41,765 bases of DNA, from positions 1-41,765 of the forward strand of contig UEHQ01000035.1 in assembly GCA_900489925.1 (NCBI GenBank), in the 5' to 3' direction. Position 1 is the stretch's first letter. Each line of letters opens with the position of its first letter. The notes under the pieces are model-generated. The model had not been told where the DNA came from. It made no database searches and was given only the letters and a program-made list of their open reading frames with translations. This stretch comes from Hyphomicrobiales bacterium. GTDB taxonomy: Bacteria; Pseudomonadota; Alphaproteobacteria; Rhizobiales; Rhizobiaceae. A program made the position numbers and the translations under genes. This document shows, one piece after another, positions 32,276 to 40,524 of the stretch.

Positions 32276-33145
32276 ATGCCTTTACGTGCTGAAGACCTTG
32301 CCGCCGACCCGAAATTTATACTGGGCATCCGCTTTCACGCTGAACGAATGCGCACCATGTACGAGGCAGGCCCACGGCTTGCGCGGCTCCTGGCATCCCA
32401 ACAGCGTTGGCTGCTGACTCAGATGGCCTATGCGCTGAGCGTGGAGCGTGATCCCGCTGATTCGTCTTCCGGCCTGACGGCGGTTAGGCTCACCAATGAG
32501 ATCACCGCCTACAAGGTGGCCAGCCGCAACACCGTTCTGAGCTTTGTGGACGAGCTGCTGACCTACCGTTTCATTGCCTACGAGCCGGGCGAGGAGCGAA
32601 AGAGGCCTCGTCACTTCGAGCCGGCCGAGATCAGCCACCAGTCCATGTATGGGTGGCTCTGCTCCAATCTCGTTGCTCTCGACCTTTTGGACGGAGGCGA
32701 GAGGACCGCCTATTTCGAGAGTCATCCCGCCATGGCTCGGCAGATGCAGCCTCGAATCGCCCGCAATTGCCTGGCGGACCAGCGCTGGCGGGAGCCGCCT
32801 GAACAAGTCGGCCTCTTTCTGTGGAGTGATGCGGGCGGCCTGATCGTCGACAACCTGATGTCTCGAATCGACATCGAGGAAACGGACCCGGAGCGCTTTT
32901 TCGTCGGTCCGGTGGACAGTCGAGCGCTTGCGGCCGATTTCATGATGTCACGGACGCACATGCAGCGGTTGTTTGCCAAGGCTGTGCAGAAGGAATGCTT
33001 AGGGTGGGAGGCTGGAAAGAAGCCCGTGCTGTGGATATCACGCGCGTTCGTGGAAGAATATTGCCGCTGGCAGGCGGTCAAGTTTGCCTATGTTGATGAG
33101 GCGTTCAGTTGGGCAAAGGCCGAACTCGATGGCGAGGCCACGTAG
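32276..33145 (+). CDS. Hypothetical protein with two possible winged-helix segments
   Basis: I do not recognise this 289-residue protein. Residues about 65-115 (LTAVRLTNEITAYKVASRNTVLSFVDELLTYRFI, then a basic KRPRHFEPAE wing) look like a MarR-type winged helix. A second segment near 220-245 (SRALAADFMMSRTHMQRLFAKAVQK) looks like another helix-turn-helix. No membrane helix or signal peptide is seen. ATG 32276 is preceded by GGGAGAG, which decides it over the in-frame ATG at 32252. It may be a cytosolic DNA-binding regulator. It stands alone, with an AT-rich upstream region. Confidence 0.7.
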   Translation: MPLRAEDLAADPKFILGIRFHAERMRTMYEAGPRLARLLASQQRWLLTQMAYALSVERDPADSSSGLTAVRLTNEITAYKVASRNTVLSFVDELLTYRFIAYEPGEERKRPRHFEPAEISHQSMYGWLCSNLVALDLLDGGERTAYFESHPAMARQMQPRIARNCLADQRWREPPEQVGLFLWSDAGGLIVDNLMSRIDIEETDPERFFVGPVDSRALAADFMMSRTHMQRLFAKAVQKECLGWEAGKKPVLWISRAFVEEYCRWQAVKFAYVDEAFSWAKAELDGEAT

Positions 33146-33538
33146 AAGCCGGATCGCAGAGAGCCGAGGCAGACGGGCTGCCCACCTCGGGTTCACGTCA
33201 GTACTGTTGAAAATCCGCGAAAATTGCAGCCGGGCGCGAGATGCGTCCGCTGGCGCCAGTGCCACGAGCAATCATCTGCTCGTTGGTGGCGAAGCCTATG
33301 CGGTTGCGGCTTTGTGCCGAGCGAACCGGGTCGCTGGCGACGCGCAGGGTTTCAAACCTGCAATGGATAGGACGAAGCAATGTCGGCATGGCCTTGGTTC
33401 CTGATTGATTCCTCCCAAGACACATCCGCAATATTGCAGTGCAGCATAGATTTAACAATAACCGAAAACACGCAACAGCTATGCAAAAAGCGCGTAGGTT
33501 TATTTATAAAACGTTCATATTCGTCTATTTTTTATGCA
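33146..33538. other. Convergent intergenic region without recognised gene
   Basis: 393 bases between the ends of two convergent genes. A hairpin CCGAGG/CCTCGG (33164-33169, 33185-33190) lies 18 bases after the hypothetical gene and may end its transcript. The right part (33440-33538) is strongly AT-rich, unlike its surroundings. An 86-codon frame on the minus strand (33198-33458) has no clear start signal or protein character. A small RNA cannot be excluded. Confidence 0.4.
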
Positions 33539-34411
33539 CTACTGGCTTGAGCCGAGTCTTGCTCGGAAAGCCAGCAGATCGTTCCACGCCAGCCGCTTGT
33601 TGATTGGGGCGGTGAGCAGATCCTGCGGATGAAGCGTCGCAATCGACGGAATAACCTTTCCATCAACGGCGATTTCGCGCCACTGACCACGAAGGCCGTG
33701 GATCGTGTCGCCTTCACCGAAGAAAACGCGTGCAGCAAAATTACCAAGAAGCAGGATCGCCTTGGGCTCGGCAAGCGCGATCTGGCGCTCGATGAACGGG
33801 CGGCAGATATCCATTTCCACCGCTGAGGGCACGCGATTGCCGGGGGGGCGCCAAGGGACGACTTGGGTCAGCAGGATACCCGAACGGTCGAGGCCGATCG
33901 CGGCCAGCATCTTGTCGAGCAGCTGTCCGGGACGGCCTGCGAATGGCTGTCCTTCCCGATCATCGTCGGCGCTCGGCGCCGAGCCGATCAGCATGACGCC
34001 CGAAGCCGCATCACCGGTGGCGAATATGGTCGAGCGCGCGCTGTTCTTGAGATTACAGCCGCCGAATGCTTCGAGCGCCGTCTTCAGTTCGGCCAGCGAC
34101 CGGGCGCTTTCAGCAGCAAAGCGCGCCTGCTGAACCGCTTCGCCATCGGGAATAGCAGGATGCGGTCTCTGGGCCGAGCGGTCAGGGGCAGCATCGCGAG
34201 CGGATGCTTGAGGTGTGGCTCGCGACGGCGCTTGTCTGTTTTCGGTGGCCTGCGAGGCGGGGGGCGCGCTACGTCGCGTCGCCTTTATTGCCTCGAATTC
34301 GGCGAACCGATCGACGGCCTCTTCCTCCAGCAGCCATTCCACGCCTGCATCCGCATGAAAATGGAGCAGTGCGGCAAGTTCGGCCGGGGAGAGGTCGTTG
34401 ACGGAGATCAT
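33539..34411 (-). CDS. Uracil-DNA glycosylase family 4-like protein, atypical
   Basis: A 290-residue protein with an N-terminal extension (about 1-95, low complexity after residue 45) and a C-terminal UDG domain. The domain shows LLTQVVPWRPPGNRVPS, FIERQIALAEPKAILLLGN and TLHPQDLL, as in family 4 enzymes. However the usual GE[AG]PG motif reads GSAPSADD, and only two cysteines (C119, C203) are present instead of the four that bind the 4Fe-4S cluster. It may be a rhizobial subfamily with altered activity. No clear ribosome binding site is seen. It lies 59 bases after the Hsp70-like gene, perhaps in one transcript. Confidence 0.8.
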   Translation of the reverse strand: MISVNDLSPAELAALLHFHADAGVEWLLEEEAVDRFAEFEAIKATRRSAPPASQATENRQAPSRATPQASARDAAPDRSAQRPHPAIPDGEAVQQARFAAESARSLAELKTALEAFGGCNLKNSARSTIFATGDAASGVMLIGSAPSADDDREGQPFAGRPGQLLDKMLAAIGLDRSGILLTQVVPWRPPGNRVPSAVEMDICRPFIERQIALAEPKAILLLGNFAARVFFGEGDTIHGLRGQWREIAVDGKVIPSIATLHPQDLLTAPINKRLAWNDLLAFRARLGSSQ

Positions 34412-34470
34412 GATCGGAACTGTAGCGAAGCGGTAGCCTCAATGAAAGGGCGCAGGCGTCCCTGTGCCTG

Positions 34471-35763
34471 CTATTGCACCGTCCATTGCGCGATATCGTC
34501 TCGTTCTCCGATCAACGCCAGACCATGCGCGATCGACAGAAGTTCGCCACCCGTCTCGATGCGGTCTGTGTCAAACCGTTCCGTGAAGATTCGGCGAACG
34601 GCAGGCACGAACGACGTGCCTCCTGTGAGGAACACCTTGTCGATCGCCGTCGATGGCGTGTTCGTCTTCTCGAGCACGTCATCAAGCGCTCCTTCGATCC
34701 GGGCGAGGTCGTCGGCAATCCAGGTTTCGAAGTCGGTTCGACGGATCGTGCAATGACCACCGCTGCCCAGCGGCGCGAAGTCGAAAGCAGCTTCGTCGGC
34801 GGAAGACAGAGCCATCTTGGTAGCTGAAACGGCTTGATAGAGCGGATATCCTTCATCGTGGTCGACGAGATCCACGAAGGTCTCCAGCTTCTCCGGTTCC
34901 AGCGCGGTGCGCACGAGTTTCTTCAGGTCCTGGAATTCGCGCGAGGTCTTGAAGATCGACAGCTGGTTCCAGCGGCCAAAGGCCGAATAGTAATTTGTCG
35001 GCACTTCAAGGATTTTGTCGAAGCTCTTGAAATGACTCCCCTTGCCGATTTGCGGCGAGACGATGTTGTCGATCAGGCGGTAGTCGAAGTGATCGCCGGC
35101 GACGCCAACACCGGAGTGGCCGATCGGTGTCGCCGTCAGTTTTCCTGCGATCGTCTCGAAGCGGATCAGTGAATAGTCGGTCGTACCGCCGCCGAAGTCG
35201 GCAACCAGCACGGTAGCGTCCGCCTTCAGGTTCTGCGCGAAATAGAACGCCGCCGCCACAGGCTCGTAGACATAGTGGATCTCAGGAAACCCAAAACGGG
35301 CGAGCGCCTCGTTATAGCGCGTGGTCGCCAATTCGGGATCCGGGTTGGCGCCGGCAAAATGCACCGGTCGGCCCGTGACGATGCGGGTTACATCGCCCGG
35401 CCAGTTCTCACCCGCATAGTGGCGCAGGCGGCGGATGAAAACCTCCATCAGATCTTCAAAGCTCTGGCGCTTTCCGAAGATGATCGTTCCCTGGAAAAGT
35501 GCGCTTGCCGCGAAAGTCTTGATCGACTGCAGAAAGCGGCTGTCGCCAGGGTTCTCGATGAACTGGCGGATCGCCGCGTGCCCGGCTTCCACCTTGAGTG
35601 CGGATGCGCCGAGATTTGGGTCCTTCATGAACGAAAGAGCCGTGCGCATGCTGTCGGCCTTGCCTGCCGCGCTCGTAAATTCCATCGAATGGGTGGTCGC
35701 CCCATCCGCCATCGCAAGAACAGTGTTCGTTGTGCCGAAGTCCAAACCCAGCGCCTGAGCCAT
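34471..35763 (-). CDS. Hsp70-like ATPase (YegD type)
   Basis: A 430-residue actin-fold ATPase of the Hsp70 family. It has the phosphate-1 loop LGLDFGTTNTVLA at the start, the phosphate-2 loop VLVADFGGGTTDYSLI, the connecting EPVAAAFYFA and the adenosine loop VFLTGGTSFVPAV. It ends after the nucleotide-binding domain and lacks the substrate-binding and lid domains of DnaK, as in YegD. ATG 35763 has GAGAGGTG upstream; the longer frame from 35859 is rejected. Its target is unknown. Confidence 0.9.
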   Translation of the reverse strand: MAQALGLDFGTTNTVLAMADGATTHSMEFTSAAGKADSMRTALSFMKDPNLGASALKVEAGHAAIRQFIENPGDSRFLQSIKTFAASALFQGTIIFGKRQSFEDLMEVFIRRLRHYAGENWPGDVTRIVTGRPVHFAGANPDPELATTRYNEALARFGFPEIHYVYEPVAAAFYFAQNLKADATVLVADFGGGTTDYSLIRFETIAGKLTATPIGHSGVGVAGDHFDYRLIDNIVSPQIGKGSHFKSFDKILEVPTNYYSAFGRWNQLSIFKTSREFQDLKKLVRTALEPEKLETFVDLVDHDEGYPLYQAVSATKMALSSADEAAFDFAPLGSGGHCTIRRTDFETWIADDLARIEGALDDVLEKTNTPSTAIDKVFLTGGTSFVPAVRRIFTERFDTDRIETGGELLSIAHGLALIGERDDIAQWTVQ

Positions 35764-35882
35764 GCTCGCACCTCTCAATGTCGATTGTGTATGAGATCGG
35801 GGCAAAACCCCGCGAAGGCGCGGGAGGGGCGCCAGTTCGAAGAGGGCGCGTGATGCCATAGGGGAACGGCAGATTCAAGGCC

Positions 35883-35918
35883 AAATCGAAAATGAAACGG
35901 GCGCCCTTGGCGCCCGTT
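35883..35918 (-). terminator. Terminator after the RND efflux operon
   Basis: AACGGGCGCC (35896-35905) and GGCGCCCGTT (35909-35918) form a perfect 10-bp stem with a three-base loop. On the minus strand it is followed by a T-rich stretch (TTCATTTTCGATTT). It begins four bases after the RND gene stop and probably ends that operon before the Hsp70-like gene. Confidence 0.8.
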
Positions 35919-35921
35919 GGA

Positions 35922-38900
35922 TCATTCCGCGGCAATCGCCTCCGGAGCATTTTCATGCTCCTCTGCTGGCTTCCTTCGCCCGAAGCTCAGCAACCAATCG
36001 CTGAGCCGGCCCATCTCGACGAAGATAACCGGGGTGATGAACAAGGTCAGCGCCTGAGAGACGAGCAAGCCGCCGACAACTGCAATCCCGAGCGGCTGGC
36101 GCAGTTCGGAGCTCGCGCCCGAGCCAAGCGCGATCGGCAGCGCGCCAAGCAACGCGCAGAAGGTGGTCATCATGATCGGCCGGAAACGTCGCACGCAGGC
36201 TTCGTGAATTGCTTCCGACGGCGACATTCCATTGCCCGATCGGAGGTTCTCCAGCGCCACGTCGATCATCATGATCGCGTTCTTCTTCACGATGCCGATC
36301 AGCATCAGCAACCCAATCAAGGCGATGATGGATAGGTCGAAGCCCATGACCTTGAGGGCGAGCAACGCTCCGAGGGCCGCTGCCGGCAGGCCGGAGAGGA
36401 TGGTGAGCGGATGGATAAAGCTCTCATACAGCACACCCAGGACGACATAGATCGTCAGGACGGCCGCCAGAATGAGCAACGGTGTGTTGCCCTGCGATTG
36501 CTGGAAGATCTGCGCCGTGCCGCCGTAGGACGTGAAAATGTCCGTCGGCATGTTGATGTCCTTCTTGATCTGATCGATCGCGGCCGTGGCGTCGCCGAGA
36601 GCTTCGCCGGCCGGCAGGTTGAAGGAAACGGTGGTGGAAACGAGCTGACCGGTCTGGTTGATCGTCACCGGGCCCGTGTTTCGCCGCACGGTCGCAAAGT
36701 TGGACAGCGGAACCAGCGTTCCATTGCTGGATGCGACACGGATATCTTGAAGCTTCTGGTCGTCCCAGGGTCTGCCGGTGTCGTATTCGACGATCACGTC
36801 ATAGCTTTCGCCGGTCGATTGGATCTGCGTCGCCGCATATCCGCTGAAGGCTTCCTGCAGTGTCGTGCGCAACTGGTCGTCATCGATATTGAACGCCGCC
36901 GCCTTTTCGCTGTCCACGACAATGTCGGCCTGCAAGGCGTTGTTCTGGGCATCGGACGTGACGTCGGTAAAGCGGGGATCAGCCCGCAGCGCCTGCTGCA
37001 TCTTGTCGGCCCAGAGGTTGGTCTGGTCGGCATTCAGCGCCTGGATAACCAGCTGATACTGGCTCGCCGTCTGCCGTCCGCCGAACCGCAAGCTCTGCTG
37101 AGGCGTTATGAACGCCTGCAGGCCGGCAATCTTGTTGATGCTCGCGCGTAACTCTCGCAGCGTCTGATCAAGCGGTACACGCTGGTCCTTGTCCTTCAGT
37201 TCGACGAACATCGTGCCGTTGTTCAAGGGACTGCGAGCGCTGCCACCAACGATCGACATCACATGGTTTACAGCGGGGTTCTGCCGTACCAGCTCGGCGG
37301 CCTGGTTCTGAAGAGCCTGCATTGCCGGATAGGAGATATCCTGGCGCGCGCGGGTCGAAATGTTGAGGCGGCCGATATCTTCAGTCGGGAAGAAACTCGC
37401 CGGCAGTGTCATGAACAGATAGATCGTCAATCCGACTGAGGCGAGGAAGAGAGCGAGGATGGCGGGGCGGTGACGCAGGCACCAGCCGACAGCCGCGCCA
37501 TAACCGCGAAGCGTCCAGTCGAACCCGGCATCGAACCAACGGATGAAGAACGGCGGCCGATCGTGGGCATTCCCCAGGCGGGATGCCAGCATCGGCGTCA
37601 CGGTCAACGAGACGATCGCGGACGCGACGATTGCGATCGCCACGACCATGCCGAACTCGTTGAAGATTCGGCCCACGACGCCGCCCATCAGCAGGATCGG
37701 GATGAAGACGGCAATCAGCGAGACCGACATGGAAATGATCGTGTAGCTCACTTCGCCTGCGCCCTTGATCGCGGCATCCATGACAGGCATGCCTTCCTCG
37801 ACGTGTCGAAGGATGTTCTCGAGCATCACGATCGCATCGTCCACAACCAGCCCGACCGCAAGGGTCAGTCCGAGCAACGAGATGTTGTCGATGCTGTAGC
37901 CGAGCACATACATCATCCCGAACGTCGAGATCAGCGACAGCGGAACAGCCAGTCCCGGGATGAGGGTCGCGGTCAGGTGGCCGGTAAACAGGTAGATGAC
38001 CAGAACGACAAGGCCGATCGTCAGAAGTAGGGTGAACTTCACGTCGGCGATTGCATCACGGATCGGCTTGGCCGAATCGTTCATGACGGTCGTTGTGACC
38101 GACGCCGGAATTTCCGCGTGGAGGGAGGGAAGCTTGGCGTTGATTGCATCGACCACCTCGACCGTATTCGCGTCGGGCTGGCGCTGAATGGCGAGAATGA
38201 TGCTCTGCTTGCCGTCGTACCAGCTACCGGTGTTCAGGTTCTCGACACTATCCTGCACATCGGCAATGTCGCCGAGATGGATCGGCGCGCCGCCCGGATT
38301 GGCGATCACCAAGGACCGGAACTCCGCGGCATTGGTCCGCTGAGTATCAGCATTGATGGTCATGCTCTGGCTGGCGTTCTGCAGGGTCCCCACGGGCACC
38401 TGGCTGTTTGCCGCGACCAGTGCCTTGTTCACGGTATCGATGCCGATGCCGCGATTGAGAAGCTTGTTCGGATCAACCTCGATGCGCACCGCATAGGTCT
38501 GCGCACCGAAGACCGACACTTCGGCCACGCCCGGGAGCGTCGAAAGCGACGGCGAGATGATGTTTTCTGCAATGTCGTCCAGTTTGCTGCGCGGCATCGT
38601 ATTGCTTTGGATGGCAAGCAACATGACCGGCGCGTCAGCGGGGTTCGTCTTGCGATAGCTTGGCGGCGTCGTCATGTTGTCGGGCAGCTGGCGCGTCGCG
38701 TGCGAGATCGCCGCCTGGACGTCAGCCGCCGCTGCGTCGATGTTGCGATTGAGATCGAACTGCAGCACGATGCTCGTATTGCCGAGCGAATTGGTCGCGC
38801 TGATTTCGCTGATGCCGGGGATTGTCTGGAATTGCTTGATCAGCGGTGTCGCCACGGACGTCGCCATCGTCTTCGGCGATGCGCCGGTCAGCGCAGCAGA

Positions 38901-39038
38901 GACATTGATGGTGGGGAAGTCGACCTGCGGCAGGGCTGCCACGGGAACAAGCTGGTAGCCCGCGAGGCCGGCAAGAACGACGCCGATCGCTAGCAGCGTG
39001 GTGGCAACTGGTCTCCGGATACAGAAATTCGGTATCAT
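35922..39038 (-). CDS. RND efflux pump, inner-membrane subunit (AcrB/MdtBC family)
   Basis: Proton-driven drug/solute exporter of 1038 residues, trimer in the inner membrane. The N-terminus IRRPVATTLLAIGVVLAGLAGY, the first porter region with LPQVDFPTINVSA and PGASPK-like ALTGASPKTMAT, and the TM4 relay GLVVDDAIVMLENILRHVEEG (near residue 400, paired aspartates) are standard for the family; TM10-11 have GIVKKNAIMMIDVALE. The sequence is nearest in style to MdtB/MdtC. It overlaps the membrane fusion protein gene by ATGA. No outer-membrane TolC gene is nearby. Confidence 0.94.
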   Translation of the reverse strand: MIPNFCIRRPVATTLLAIGVVLAGLAGYQLVPVAALPQVDFPTINVSAALTGASPKTMATSVATPLIKQFQTIPGISEISATNSLGNTSIVLQFDLNRNIDAAAADVQAAISHATRQLPDNMTTPPSYRKTNPADAPVMLLAIQSNTMPRSKLDDIAENIISPSLSTLPGVAEVSVFGAQTYAVRIEVDPNKLLNRGIGIDTVNKALVAANSQVPVGTLQNASQSMTINADTQRTNAAEFRSLVIANPGGAPIHLGDIADVQDSVENLNTGSWYDGKQSIILAIQRQPDANTVEVVDAINAKLPSLHAEIPASVTTTVMNDSAKPIRDAIADVKFTLLLTIGLVVLVIYLFTGHLTATLIPGLAVPLSLISTFGMMYVLGYSIDNISLLGLTLAVGLVVDDAIVMLENILRHVEEGMPVMDAAIKGAGEVSYTIISMSVSLIAVFIPILLMGGVVGRIFNEFGMVVAIAIVASAIVSLTVTPMLASRLGNAHDRPPFFIRWFDAGFDWTLRGYGAAVGWCLRHRPAILALFLASVGLTIYLFMTLPASFFPTEDIGRLNISTRARQDISYPAMQALQNQAAELVRQNPAVNHVMSIVGGSARSPLNNGTMFVELKDKDQRVPLDQTLRELRASINKIAGLQAFITPQQSLRFGGRQTASQYQLVIQALNADQTNLWADKMQQALRADPRFTDVTSDAQNNALQADIVVDSEKAAAFNIDDDQLRTTLQEAFSGYAATQIQSTGESYDVIVEYDTGRPWDDQKLQDIRVASSNGTLVPLSNFATVRRNTGPVTINQTGQLVSTTVSFNLPAGEALGDATAAIDQIKKDINMPTDIFTSYGGTAQIFQQSQGNTPLLILAAVLTIYVVLGVLYESFIHPLTILSGLPAAALGALLALKVMGFDLSIIALIGLLMLIGIVKKNAIMMIDVALENLRSGNGMSPSEAIHEACVRRFRPIMMTTFCALLGALPIALGSGASSELRQPLGIAVVGGLLVSQALTLFITPVIFVEMGRLSDWLLSFGRRKPAEEHENAPEAIAAE

Positions 39039-40306
39039 TCTTCGGTTCCCGCCGCTGTGGTTGCCTTGTTGTCCGGTAGGGTGGCCGAGGCGACATCAAG
39101 CGTCTTGGCGTTGAACTGTTCATTGACAGGCTGCTTGTCGACCAGCTGGGCCTGCCCCTCGACAACGACATGGTCGCCTTCCGACAGGCCCGACGAGATG
39201 GCGCTGAAATCGCCATTTGCGCGTGCCACCGTCACCGGCATCTGTCGTACCTTTCCGTCCTTCACGACAAACGAGAAGAAGCCATCGGCACCGGGGCTTA
39301 CAGCCACTGTCGGCACAACGACCTGCTGCTCATTGTTGTTGAAGTGAACGACAATATTGACGGACTGACCCGGCCAGAGTGCGCCGGAGGCATTCTCGAA
39401 CTTCGCTTTTGCAAGGATCGTTCCAGAGGCTGGGTCCACCGTGTTGTCGTAGAAGCTGATATGCCCCTGCCGAGGCTTGCCCTTGCCCGATTGAGGCACC
39501 GTGCTGACATCGACGGGCCCCGTCGCCAGCGCCTGCTTCAGTTGCCGCAGGTCGCGCTCCTGAAGGTGGAACTTGACATAGATCGGATCAAACTTCGCAA
39601 TCGTCACGATTGCAGAGCCTGCGTTCACGAAGGCGCCGGGGCTGACAGCGATATCTCCGAGCCGGCCGTCGAACGGAGCTCGGATCTCGGTGTGTTCGAG
39701 CAGAACTTGATCTGCCGCAAGGCTTGCCTTGTCGGCTTGGACGGTTGCCGCAGCACTGTCTCGCGCGGCCTTCGCCTGATCATAGGTTTGCTGCGTTCCG
39801 GCCTGCGACGTCAAGAGATCGTGGGCTCGCGTCAGCGCCGTATCGGTTTCCGCAAGTGTGGCGGTATCGCGAACGATCATGGCATTGTCTTTGTCGACGG
39901 TCGCCTGGGCCGTGCGGTTGTCGAGTTTGACGATCAGGTCGCCCTGTTTCACCATCGTACCGTCTGAGGCGATGATCTCGGTAACCAGTCCCTGTTCCTG
40001 CGCAGCGATTGTCGTATTGTCATCGGCGTCGGCCCAGCCGGACGCGGTCACGTCACGGGGCAGGGTGGTCTTGACCGCGGCGACCGTCTTGACGAGCGTA
40101 GGTCCGCCATTGTGCCCCTTTCCGCCGCCCTTTCGATTTCCAGAGTCCGGCGTCGCATCTGCATTTGCAGCCTTGTCGCCTCCCGCATCCGCCTGCTTGG
40201 CCGCCGTGTCGCCGAACTGCGAAAGATAGGGAATGCGATCCCTATACTGCCAGGCGCCGACGCCGGCTGCAGCAACAATGCAAATGGGGATCCAAAGTTT
40301 CTTCAT
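39035..40306 (-). CDS. RND efflux membrane fusion protein (MdtA/AcrA type)
   Basis: Periplasmic adaptor of 423 residues linking the RND pump to an outer-membrane channel. An N-terminal membrane anchor (KLWIPICIVAAAGVGAWQY) is followed by a disordered Gly/Asp/Lys-rich linker (about 30-65), a lipoyl half (GLVTEIIASDGTMVKQGDLIVKLD), a helical hairpin (about 125-180), the second lipoyl half (IRAPFDGRLGDIAVSPGAFV) and beta-barrel domains. ATG 40306 begins MKKLW, the usual start; the frame up to 40360 lacks an anchor context. It is the first gene of a two-gene operon. Confidence 0.93.
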   Translation of the reverse strand: MKKLWIPICIVAAAGVGAWQYRDRIPYLSQFGDTAAKQADAGGDKAANADATPDSGNRKGGGKGHNGGPTLVKTVAAVKTTLPRDVTASGWADADDNTTIAAQEQGLVTEIIASDGTMVKQGDLIVKLDNRTAQATVDKDNAMIVRDTATLAETDTALTRAHDLLTSQAGTQQTYDQAKAARDSAAATVQADKASLAADQVLLEHTEIRAPFDGRLGDIAVSPGAFVNAGSAIVTIAKFDPIYVKFHLQERDLRQLKQALATGPVDVSTVPQSGKGKPRQGHISFYDNTVDPASGTILAKAKFENASGALWPGQSVNIVVHFNNNEQQVVVPTVAVSPGADGFFSFVVKDGKVRQMPVTVARANGDFSAISSGLSEGDHVVVEGQAQLVDKQPVNEQFNAKTLDVASATLPDNKATTAAGTEE

Positions 40307-40400
40307 GGTAGGACTGGTCTCGGGCAGTTGCGCTAAAGTGGAGCCTGCATTGAACCACATTTATTACGGCGCAAAAACGACACAATTCCGGAATGACCAT

Positions 40401-40442
40401 CACTAAGTGGTTATTATAGCTTAAATTTTTGTAATAAAAGAA
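40401..40442 (-). promoter_or_regulatory. Candidate promoter/operator of the RND operon
   Basis: On the minus strand a perfect TATAAT (plus-strand 40413-40418) stands about 107 bases before the fusion protein start; the matching -35 (TTCTTT, 18-base spacer) is weak. A perfect CACT-A-AGTG palindrome (40401-40409) lies at the probable transcription start, and TTATTA/TAATAA arms (40411-40416, 40432-40437) flank the spacer. These could be repressor sites. No regulator gene is next to the operon. Confidence 0.4.
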
Positions 40443-40488
40443 TGTGTTGATATTATAATGTTTCCGCCCGCGGAACGCCAGTGGACAG

Positions 40489-40509
40489 GGGCGCGGATCA
40501 TCCGCGCCC
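40489..40509 (-). other. Strong hairpin after the SDR gene
   Basis: GGGCGCGGAT (40489-40498) and ATCCGCGCCC (40500-40509) are perfect inverted repeats. It begins 15 bases past the SDR stop on the minus strand. No U-tract follows in either direction, so it is a terminator-like structure of uncertain efficiency. Confidence 0.5.
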
Positions 40510-40524
40510 AAATATCCTTTGCAA

